DNA of 6,164 nt, taken from assembly GCA_003506635.1 (NCBI GenBank), contig DNZB01000353.1, positions 1 to 6,164 of the forward strand, given 5' to 3'. Each line of letters opens with the position of its first letter. Position 1 is the first letter of the stretch. The notes under the pieces were generated by a model that saw nothing but the letters and a program-made list of their open reading frames with translations, was not told where the DNA came from and made no database searches. Shown piece by piece: positions 1 through 5,232 of the stretch. This DNA comes from Parvularcula sp. GTDB lineage: Bacteria; Pseudomonadota; Alphaproteobacteria; Caulobacterales; Parvularculaceae. The position numbers were made by a program, and so were the translations under genes.

Positions 1-677
1 AGCAGCAGCAAGTCGAGTCCCGCGCCATGCCGGCCGAAGGTCATTGCGTCTGCCTGATCGAGATAGAGGAACGTCGCGATCGCGAATGGCGCCAGCAACA
101 GCGTCTCGATAAAAAGGCCCGGCATGGCGCCGACCGGCGTGGTCTTGCGCACGTAACCATAAGCGGTAAACGAAGCGGCGAGGATGAAGGACGGCCAGGG
201 GAACACGCCAGCGCCCAATATAAGCGCCAGGACGCCCGCCGCCGCGAGCGCGACCGCGCCGCCTTGCGCCAGCGTCAGCCGCTCTTTCAAGACAAAGACG
301 CCGGCGGCGATGAACAACAGCGGATTGATGTAATAGCCAAGGCTCGCCTGCAGCACACGCCCATTGGCGACGGCCCAGACATAAACGAGCCAGTTCGCGG
401 ATATTAGAACGGCGGAAAGCGCCAGCAGCGCGATTAGGCGCGGCTGTTTCAACGCGGCGAAGGTCTCGTTCCATTGGCGGCGCAGGCTGAGGATCGCGGC
501 CCCGAACGGAACTGACCAGGCGATGCGGTGGGCCACGACCTCGATCGGGCCTGCGGGGTGAAGTTCGCGCAGATAAAGTGGAAAAAGGCCCCAGATCACG
601 TAGGCGAAGACCCCGCAAAGAAGGCCGAATCGCAGCTCGCCCGCCGCGGCGTCCTTCGCCTCCGCCGCCGTTGTCAC
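1..677 (-). CDS. rarD: EamA-family transporter RarD, N-terminal ~225 residues (cut by window edge)
   Basis: This is a multi-pass inner-membrane protein of the drug/metabolite transporter superfamily, RarD type. Family members are annotated as chloramphenicol-sensitivity proteins, but the physiological substrate is generally unknown. The sequence runs off the window at base 1, so about 225 of the usual ~290-300 residues are visible. Hydrophobic segments alternate with short loops. Family landmarks are visible: VVAHRIAWS at residues 47-55, ANWLVYVWAVANGRV at 94-108 and ASLGYYINPL at 111-120, followed by KERL at 131-134. I chose the GTG start at 677 because it overlaps the TGA stop of the upstream gene as GTGA, which implies translational coupling. 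No clear Shine-Dalgarno sequence precedes it. It is the third gene of the asd operon. The family call is strong; the substrate is not known. Confidence 0.9.
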   Translation of the reverse strand, partial: MTTAAEAKDAAAGELRFGLLCGVFAYVIWGLFPLYLRELHPAGPIEVVAHRIAWSVPFGAAILSLRRQWNETFAALKQPRLIALLALSAVLISANWLVYVWAVANGRVLQASLGYYINPLLFIAAGVFVLKERLTLAQGGAVALAAAGVLALILGAGVFPWPSFILAASFTAYGYVRKTTPVGAMPGLFIETLLLAPFAIATFLYLDQADAMTFGRHGAGLDLLL

Positions 678-1459
678 TGGCTGACGCCCGATTCGCGCAT
701 TCTTGCGGCGAGCGCGCTGTAGGCCGAAGCCTCACCAGCCCCGCGATAACGCGCCGTAATGACGACGCGCCCATCCGGCTTCTTCTCACCTTTCATCGAT
801 TCATATTGGTAACCGAGGCTATGGAACGGCTCCGGCGCCCGATAAAATTTCGTGTTCTTGTTAAGTTTTGCGATCTCCTGATCGAGCGCGCCCCGCACGA
901 TGAATTCAAGCGGAAGATATTTCGAAATGCCTGTACGGTTTTCGATCGAAAAGTCGCCTAGGCGCGCTCGCAGATTTCCGTCGCTCACGTAAGGGATCAG
1001 CGTCACGTCGATGCGCCCGGTTTCACGCGCGAACCGCGACGGCGCCGCCTTGCCGTCGACGCCGCACGTCCAGTATTCGATTTCAAGATCGAGCGCGAAG
1101 CGGATCGCGCCTTGCGGAAAATCGATCAGCGGCTCGCCCGCCTTCCAGCGCTCGCCGCAGTCGGCTTGCCGCGTCGCGATCCAGTTTTCGAGATCGGCTT
1201 CCGTCTGCCCGACGAACTTCGTGACGTCGGTGACGAGCGCAACGCGCAAGATCTTCTTTGCGGCGGCGTTCATGTCGGCATGCAACGCGATATCCGCGAC
1301 GACCGGGCGCCCGGCGAGATTGACCGGCGTCGGCCCTTCGTAAATCAATTCATGCCCGATCCAGGGCTGCGCGGCCGCGGCGCCTGCGAACATCAGCGCT
1401 CCCCAAAAAAAGCCGCGCAAAGCTCGCCGCATCGCTCTCTCCGCCGGCGGCACGGTCAT
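674..1459 (-). CDS. Exported protein of unknown function
   Basis: I do not recognise the family. The product is 261 residues from the ATG at 1459, which overlaps the asd stop as ATGA. A second ATG at 1432 (residue 10) is preceded by GGAG at six-base spacing and opens directly into a signal peptide (MRR, a hydrophobic stretch, then AGAAAAQPW). That 252-residue form may be the real one; the 1459 start has only a weaker AAGG. Cleavage is likely after the AAAA run, giving a periplasmic protein of ~230 residues. The mature part has no further membrane segment. It contains two cysteines (in ADCGERW and YWTCGVD) that could form a disulfide, and a lysine-rich C-terminal region. It sits between asd and rarD with four-base overlaps on both sides, so it is co-translated with them. 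The reality of the gene and its export are well supported; no function can be assigned. Confidence 0.85.
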   Translation of the reverse strand: MTVPPAERAMRRALRGFFWGALMFAGAAAAQPWIGHELIYEGPTPVNLAGRPVVADIALHADMNAAAKKILRVALVTDVTKFVGQTEADLENWIATRQADCGERWKAGEPLIDFPQGAIRFALDLEIEYWTCGVDGKAAPSRFARETGRIDVTLIPYVSDGNLRARLGDFSIENRTGISKYLPLEFIVRGALDQEIAKLNKNTKFYRAPEPFHSLGYQYESMKGEKKPDGRVVITARYRGAGEASAYSALAARMRESGVSQ

Positions 1460-2481
1460 GCCGCCTTCTTTATCAGTCCGCGATTGATCAGGGTTTCTGC
1501 GATCTGCACGGCGTTGAGCGCTGCGCCCTTCCTTAGGTTATCGGAGACGCACCAGAAGGCGAGGCCGTTTTCGACGGTCGGGTCGACACGAATGCGGCTG
1601 ACGAAGGTTGCGAAATCGCCGACACACTCGACCGGCGTTACATATCCGCCGTCCTCGCGTTTATCTATGACGAGAACGCCTGGGGCCTCACGCAGGATCT
1701 CGCGCGCCTCATCGTCGGAAATCGGCCGTTCGAACTCGACGTTCACCGCTTCGGAGTGTCCGACGAACACCGGTACGCGCACGCAAGTCGCTGTCAGCTT
1801 GATCTTCGGATCGAGAATTTTCTTCGTCTCCGCGACCATCTTCCACTCTTCTTTCGTGTAGCCGTCCTCCATGAAAGCATCGATGTGCGGGATGACGTTG
1901 AAAGCGATCTGCTTGGTGAAAACCGACGGCGAGGGCGTGTCGTTGACGTAGACGCCCTTCGTCTGCGTAAAGAGCTCGTCCATTGCTGCCTTGCCCTTGC
2001 CGGACGTCGATTGATAAGTCGCGACGACGACGCGCTTGATTGTTGCGGCGTCATGCAGCGGCTTCAGCGCGACGACAAGCTGCGCGGTCGAGCAGTTCGG
2101 GTTTGCAATGATGTTCTTCTTTGAAAACCCGCGCACCGCCTCCGCGTTCACCTCCGGCACGATCAGCGGCACGTCCGGGTCCATGCGGAAATGCGAGGAG
2201 TTGTCGATAACGACGGCGCCGGCGCGCGCCGCCTTCGGCGCCCATTCCTTTGAAACCACGCCGCCGGCTGCGAAGAGCGCGATATCGGCTTTGGAAAAGT
2301 CGAAGGTCTCAAGGTCCCGGCATTTCAGCGTCCTGTCGCCGAAGGAAACCTCGCGGCCTATCGACTGGCGCGACGCGATCGCGAACGCTTCGCGAACGGG
2401 GAAGAGGCGCTCGTCGAGAATGGACAGCATCTCCTGTCCGACATTCCCGGTCGCGCCGACGACAGCGACATTAAATTCCAT
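1456..2481 (-). CDS. asd: Aspartate-semialdehyde dehydrogenase
   Basis: This cytoplasmic enzyme (EC 1.2.1.11) reduces L-aspartyl-4-phosphate with NADPH to L-aspartate-4-semialdehyde. This is the branch step toward lysine and diaminopimelate, threonine and methionine. The 341 residues match the usual family length. Visible motifs are the N-terminal Rossmann glycine motif GATGNVGQ (residues 9-16), FRM followed by VPEVN (98-112), the nucleophile in NPNCST with Cys130, the QSTSGKGK segment (157-164), and RVPVFVGHSE (235-244) with the expected base His242. All key residues look intact. The ATG at 2481 begins directly with the Rossmann strand and is preceded by a modest AGGT about seven bases upstream. 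It is the first gene of an operon with an exported protein and rarD, and its stop overlaps the next start as ATGA. Its promoter should lie between it and the gene upstream. Confidence 0.97.
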   Translation of the reverse strand: MEFNVAVVGATGNVGQEMLSILDERLFPVREAFAIASRQSIGREVSFGDRTLKCRDLETFDFSKADIALFAAGGVVSKEWAPKAARAGAVVIDNSSHFRMDPDVPLIVPEVNAEAVRGFSKKNIIANPNCSTAQLVVALKPLHDAATIKRVVVATYQSTSGKGKAAMDELFTQTKGVYVNDTPSPSVFTKQIAFNVIPHIDAFMEDGYTKEEWKMVAETKKILDPKIKLTATCVRVPVFVGHSEAVNVEFERPISDDEAREILREAPGVLVIDKREDGGYVTPVECVGDFATFVSRIRVDPTVENGLAFWCVSDNLRKGAALNAVQIAETLINRGLIKKAA

Positions 2482-2507
2482 GGACTGACCTGCATGCAGC
2501 GGAAGCG

Positions 2508-2536
2508 GAATGTCGCCTTCGCCCCCCCGAAGTCAA
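2508..2536 (-). promoter_or_regulatory. Candidate promoter for the asd operon
   Basis: The minus strand reads TTGACT at 2536-2531, a good -35 in the CTTGAC style common in Alphaproteobacteria. A 17-base spacer with a G7 run leads to ACATTC at 2513-2508, which is a poor -10. It lies about 30 bases before the asd start in the only gap (2482-2589) that could hold the promoter. The call rests on the -35 match and position alone. Confidence 0.35.
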
Positions 2537-2589
2537 GCAATCGGACGCCGCGCAGCGTGGAGAAATACTCCTCGCCCCCTCAGAAGCGT

Positions 2590-3492
2590 TTACGGCCGGG
2601 CGTCAATGCGCTCCACGTCGAAGCCGCGCTCCTCTAGGCCGGCGGCAACGCCGTCAGCACCGACGACGAGCGACGCGCCAAGACAGACGAACGCCGCCTC
2701 GGGCGACTGAAGTAGCACGGCGATCCGGTCAGCGAGGAAATCCGCGCGCGCGGCGATCAGCCGATCATAGGCTCCGGGCGCCGCCATTCTAAGGGGCTCT
2801 TGCGCCTTGACGGCGACCGCTTCGGCGTCCCCCGCCCGCCAGGCGGCGAAGGCGGCCGCAGACGTCTCGTCCTGGCGCGGCCAGTCGGCGAGCAGGAATG
2901 ACAAGAGCGCACGCTGATCGGCCTCCGGCATGTCCGTCAGCACACGGAGCGCACCTTCGACGGTGTCAAGAAACCGCACGGGGCGCTGACGCCCGATCGC
3001 CTCCTTCAGGACGCCCATCTCGACGCCCGCCGCCGGATCGGCCCCTCGCTTTCGGTCAAGCTCAGCCGAAAGGACGACGAACGCCGCCCAGGGCTTCAGC
3101 GCATCAAATTGCGCGGTTTCCGCGTCCAGCGCCGCCGCAACGGCAGCTAGGCCCGCGGCCTCCTCTTCGCCAAGCGAGCCCGACAGCGTCATTCCACCGC
3201 TGGTTCGGCCGACGCGATCAAAAAGCCTGGTGGCGGCAGCCTGCGCGGCCGGGTCCGCCGCCGGCGCTTCGAACACGATTGATTGCGCGTGGTCGATCGC
3301 CGCAGCAACCGCGCGCGAGCGCCAAGCCTCCCCGGCGGGCAGGAAAGGCGCAGCGGCGAAAAGATAGATTTCGCTGTCCGCGTCGCTGACCTTCCAAAGC
3401 GCCGGAGCGGGCGGCAATGGCGCGCTCTCCTTCGCCGCAGCCGGCCGGAACGCCGTCGCGGCGATCAGCAACACCGTAAGAATCCTGACCAT
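2590..3492 (-). CDS. Secreted TraB/GumN-family protein with degenerate motif residues
   Basis: This is a 300-residue member of the TraB/GumN (TIKI-like) family. Some homologues are metal-dependent proteases, but bacterial members are mostly uncharacterised. I chose the ATG at 3492 because AGGAG lies five bases upstream. The ATG just before it (3495) is only two bases from that site, and a longer reading to 3576 has no support. Residues 1-20 form a signal peptide ending FRPAAA, with no lipobox cysteine, so a periplasmic location is likely. The family opening ALWKVSDADSEIYLF (31-45) and the middle FLDTVE motif are clear. However, the usual GTxH after the opening is AAAP (46-49), the C-terminal GAxHLVG is GASLVVG (272-278, His to Leu), and the usual RN before the last helix is RA. 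It is therefore likely non-catalytic. It stands alone between the tRNA region and the asd operon. Confidence 0.85.
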   Translation of the reverse strand: MVRILTVLLIAATAFRPAAAKESAPLPPAPALWKVSDADSEIYLFAAAPFLPAGEAWRSRAVAAAIDHAQSIVFEAPAADPAAQAAATRLFDRVGRTSGGMTLSGSLGEEEAAGLAAVAAALDAETAQFDALKPWAAFVVLSAELDRKRGADPAAGVEMGVLKEAIGRQRPVRFLDTVEGALRVLTDMPEADQRALLSFLLADWPRQDETSAAAFAAWRAGDAEAVAVKAQEPLRMAAPGAYDRLIAARADFLADRIAVLLQSPEAAFVCLGASLVVGADGVAAGLEERGFDVERIDARP

Positions 3493-3531
3493 CATCGCTC
3501 CTGAAAGCCTGTCAGCCGGGCAAAATATGGG

Positions 3532-3542
3532 CGCATAATGCG
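3532..3542. repeat. Short perfect inverted repeat CGCAT-A-ATGCG
   Basis: This is an 11-base palindrome in the 123-base gap between the TraB/GumN-like gene and the tRNA promoter, about 40 bases upstream of the former. It could be an operator half-site pair. A chance palindrome of this length is also quite possible in GC-rich DNA. The rest of the gap holds an AT-rich CATATTTTG (minus strand) that might be part of a -10 for the TraB/GumN-like gene, with no convincing -35. Confidence 0.25.
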
Positions 3543-3575
3543 TCCGGAAAGAGGCCGCCCCGACCAGCAGGCGCA

Positions 3576-3604
3576 TTGCCGACCCGGAATGTCTGGGCTA
3601 GACG
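3576..3604 (+). promoter_or_regulatory. Candidate promoter of the tRNA-Arg locus
   Basis: TTGCCG at 3576-3581 and TAGACG at 3599-3604 are separated by 17 bases. The -10 ends 11 bases before the first tRNA base, a normal distance for a short tRNA leader. Both hexamers are imperfect. If real, it suggests that the truncated tRNA downstream is the original resident gene. The same promoter could then read through into the complete tRNA at 3793. Confidence 0.4.
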
Positions 3605-3615
3605 ACCTTGCGTCT

Positions 3616-3670
3616 GCACCCGTAGCTCAGCTGGATAGAGCGTTGCCCTCCGAAGGCGGATGTCAACAGG
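3616..3670 (+). pseudogene. Truncated tRNA-Arg(CCG), 3' part missing
   Basis: The acceptor 5' strand GCACCCG, TA, the D arm (GCTC/GAGC around AGCTGGATA), and an anticodon arm with loop CTCCGAA (anticodon CCG at 3650-3652) are present. The variable region reads ATGTC. An ACAGG follows that could be the 5' strand of the T stem, and then the sequence leaves the tRNA pattern: there is no TTCGA loop, no returning T stem, no CGGGTGC acceptor 3' strand and no CCA. The anticodon stem TTGCC/GGCGG has two G-T pairs. The gene cannot make a mature tRNA. A complete tRNA with the same anticodon begins 122 bases later, so this copy was probably broken by integration or deletion. Confidence 0.8.
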
Positions 3671-3759
3671 AAGCGCGAACAAGAGGAGATGAAAAAGGAC
3701 TACAGGAACAAGGATTTGCGAGGCCCTCGTTCTGATCTTTCAACTCGCGAAAAGTTCAC

Positions 3760-3795
3760 GTAAGCACTGCGTAAGCAGTCGCAACACGGTAAGCA
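3760..3795 (+). repeat. Three GTAAGCA direct repeats with a small hairpin
   Basis: GTAAGCA occurs at 3760-3766, 3771-3777 and 3789-3795; the last copy runs into the first bases of the complete tRNA. Between the first two lies ACTGC-GTAA-GCAGT (3766-3779), a perfect five-pair stem with a GTAA loop. This lies within the 122-base gap between the broken and complete tRNAs, where I see no gene. The repeats could be recombinase-binding sites left from an attachment region, or RNA-processing structure in a joint transcript. Neither can be proven from sequence. Confidence 0.45.
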
Positions 3796-3869
3796 CCCGT
3801 AGATCAGCTGGATAGATCGCCAGATTCCGAATCTGGAGGTCGCAGGTTCGAGTCCTGCCGGGTGCGCCA
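3793..3869 (+). tRNA. tRNA-Arg(CCG), complete with encoded CCA
   Basis: The 77-base gene folds into a full cloverleaf. The acceptor GCACCCG pairs with CGGGTGC, the D stem is GATC/GATC, and the anticodon stem CCAGA/TCTGG carries loop TTCCGAA with anticodon CCG. The variable loop is AGGTC and the T stem GCAGG/CCTGC carries loop TTCGAGT. The discriminator is G, followed by encoded CCA. It decodes CGG. It shares the acceptor 5' strand and D loop with the broken copy at 3616, but its D stem (GATC instead of GCTC/GAGC), anticodon stem and variable loop differ, so it is not a fresh duplication. I see no strong promoter of its own. The tail of a serine recombinase gene on the opposite strand ends 8 bases beyond its CCA. 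Confidence 0.95.
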
Positions 3870-3877
3870 TTTCACCT

Positions 3878-4080
3878 TCACCCCTCAAAAAAACCGTCCG
3901 ACGCATTGAACGGCATGGACAATTCGGGAGTTCGAAGACCTTCTTTCCGGCAATTGGTCAGATTGCCTTCAAAGGCGAGTTTGAGGACGGTTCTCTTGGC
4001 ATCCATGCGGTCGAACTTCCAGAGATTCCATGGGTTTGCGAGGAAGTCCATCGCCGTTCGAAAACTGTCCTCGTAGGGCT
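3878..4080 (-). pseudogene. C-terminal remnant of a serine recombinase (resolvase/invertase superfamily)
   Basis: An open frame ending in TGA at 3878 reads YEDSFRTAMDFLANPWNLW, then DRMDAKRTVLKLAFEGNL, then CRKEGLRTPELSMPF. This pattern (FLaNPWxLW, then a conserved VLKLAF, then RTPExxxPF) is, from memory, the extreme C-terminus of large serine recombinases of the alphaproteobacterial recombinase-plus-zinc-ribbon type. Only about 65 codons remain. The catalytic serine domain, recombinase domain and zinc ribbon are absent, so it is not functional. Upstream it joins IS630 transposase sequence at about 4080; the exact joint is uncertain by roughly ten bases. The end of the gene close to the tRNA 3' end is typical of an integrase next to its attachment site. 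No start codon can be assigned. Confidence 0.7.
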
Positions 4081-4537
4081 TGACGGCGCAAGCGCGCGGA
4101 TAATTTCCGGAACCCGAGGGCGCGCATATCCCGGCTCATCGTCGCCTCGCTCAGCGACACGCCGAACTCGTCGCTGAGCCACCCGATGAGATCGATGAGC
4201 CGCCATCGAACGACGCCATGCGCGGCGGGAATGGACCCTGCCCGACAATCTCGTTGAGAGCCCGGCGCTGCGCGTCGTTGAGCTTCGTCGGATGACCCGG
4301 CGCCTTGCCGTCGACGAGGCCGTCTGGCCCTTGCTCGTTGAACCTCAGCACCCAGTCCCTGACCGTCTGCAACGGAACATCGCCGATCTGCGCCGCCGCG
4401 CTCCGAGAAGCGCCGTCGCAGATCGCCGCCAGCGCCAAGAGCCGGCGCGCCTGCCCGGCGTCCCGCGCCCTGCGCGCCAGCCGCCACAACGCCTTGCCGT
4501 CAAAATCATTCCGCAAAACAACCGCTCACCGACCCAT
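4080..4537 (-). pseudogene. IS630-family transposase, N-terminal half, broken by stop and frameshift
   Basis: The frame from ATG at 4537 reads MGR, then TGA (4528-4526), then AVVLRNDFDGKALWRLARRARD. This fits the usual N-terminus of these transposases apart from the stop. The helix-turn-helix region follows (SRSAAAQIGDVPLQTVRDWV, then FNEQGPDGLVDGKAPG). Near 4233-4234 a base appears to be missing where homologues read GPIPAAHG. The match continues in another frame as IPAAHGVVRWRLIDL and MSRDMRALGFRKLSAR. It then ends where homologues would continue toward the catalytic DDE domain, which is absent. A TTG at 4516 could start a short fragment ending at 4151, but that would hold only the DNA-binding region. 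No active transposase can be made. Confidence 0.8.
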
Positions 4538-4622
4538 CGCGACCCTCAATCGTTCGAAAGACGGAATCAGCGTTCGGCCGCCAAGGGAATCCACCATGAG
4601 TCAGCTTCAGCGAAAATTGGTA
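4080..4622 (-). mobile_element. IS630-family insertion sequence, 5' half only
   Basis: This is the transposase-start half of an IS630/Tc1-type element. The outer end is probably at the TATA of 4621-4624, where the minus strand reads TATACCAATTTTCGCTGA; IS630 elements insert at TA dinucleotides. About 85 bases of leader separate that end from the transposase start at 4537. The other end of the element is missing. The transposase stops matching near 4080, after roughly 150 codons of an expected ~340-350, and serine-recombinase sequence follows. The remnant therefore arose by deletion or recombination rather than by a simple insertion. Its outer end lies 35 bases beyond the stop of the tetR-like gene. 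Confidence 0.75.
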
Positions 4623-4656
4623 TAAGGCTGACGCTGTCCAGAGTTTCGGCATTGGG

Positions 4657-5232
4657 TCAGGGCGTTGCGGCGAGCACCGTCCGGGCCGCAAGATCGGCGA
4701 CCTCATCTCTTGAAAGACCGCGCCCGGGCTTCAGCCAAGTATGCGTCCAGTTGAGCATGCCGAAGAACAGCATCGCTCTTGCGCGAAGTTCCGCCGTTTC
4801 CGTCCGCGGCGCGGCGCGCGCGAGGATGTCCTCGACATAAGCGATCAGCTTTCGCTCCTTGGCGATGATCTGGCGCCGTTCCGCCGCGGGAAGGCGCGCA
4901 AGTTCGTAAAGCAGCACCTTTTGCCGGTCGGCGGCGCCCGCGTAGAGTCCGAGAAGAGCGCGCGCGAAACGGCGCAAGGGCGGCGCCGGCCCGCCCGCCG
5001 GCGCGATTTCGATCGCGTCCAGCAACGCCTCCATATGGCCGTCCATGACCGCGAAGAGGACCGCCTCTTTCGACGGATAGTAATGATAGATGAGTGATTT
5101 CGACATGCCGCACGCCGCCGCGAGGTCGGCGAGCGAGGCGCCGTCGAAGCCGCGCGCGGCGAATAGCCTGGCCGCCTCCGCGACGATCGCGGCGCGCTTC
5201 TCGCCGTAATCCTCGGCCTGCGTCCGCGCCAT
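4657..5232 (-). CDS. TetR/AcrR-family transcriptional regulator, probably of phenylacetate genes
   Basis: This 191-residue protein has a typical TetR layout. The N-terminal DNA-binding domain contains a helix-turn-helix at residues ~33-52 (SLADLAAACGMSKSLIYHYY) followed by the usual PSKEAVLFAV. The C-terminal ligand-binding and dimerisation domain is helical. The ATG at 5232 overlaps the paaK stop as TGATG, and AAAGG lies about seven bases upstream, so it is translated with paaK. TetR-type repressors called PaaR control phenylacetate operons through phenylacetyl-CoA in several Proteobacteria. By neighbourhood this is the likely role, but the ligand is not visible in the sequence. The gene ends 35 bases before an IS630 remnant, with no evident terminator. 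The family call is firm; the target is inferred. Confidence 0.92.
   Translation of the reverse strand: MARTQAEDYGEKRAAIVAEAARLFAARGFDGASLADLAAACGMSKSLIYHYYPSKEAVLFAVMDGHMEALLDAIEIAPAGGPAPPLRRFARALLGLYAGAADRQKVLLYELARLPAAERRQIIAKERKLIAYVEDILARAAPRTETAELRARAMLFFGMLNWTHTWLKPGRGLSRDEVADLAARTVLAATP

Noticed and set aside
27..407. Plus-strand ORF opposite rarD, and other long plus-strand frames across the window
   Set aside because: Their products are Arg-rich and lack recognisable domains, while the opposite strand carries clear family motifs. They are antisense shadows in GC-rich DNA.
2554..2575. GGAG-TATTT-CTCC hairpin downstream of the TraB/GumN-like gene as a terminator
   Set aside because: The stem is only four pairs and no T run follows it.
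3538..3735. Plus-strand 65-residue reading frame containing VAQLDRA
   Set aside because: This segment is simply the D arm of the truncated tRNA read as protein; there is no independent coding evidence.
3689..3763. 24-residue plus-strand ORF starting MKKDYRNKDL after AGAGGAG
   Set aside because: The purine-rich site touches the ATG with no spacing, the peptide matches nothing I know, and it sits in the scar between two tRNAs.
3616..3869. A self-splicing intron inside one tRNA-Arg gene
   Set aside because: Known bacterial tRNA group I introns interrupt the anticodon arm. Here the break is in the T arm and the downstream part is a complete tRNA, not a 3' exon.
3700..3906. Minus-strand 68-residue reading frame containing MAHPAGLEPATSRF
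   Set aside because: The peptide is the reverse translation of the tRNA T arm and CCA end. GLEPATSR peptides of this kind are a well-known annotation artefact.
3969..4487. A single intact 172-residue protein in the IS630 region
   Set aside because: Only its middle part matches IS630. Its first third is an out-of-frame reading of the helix-turn-helix region and its tail is an out-of-frame reading of the recombinase remnant.
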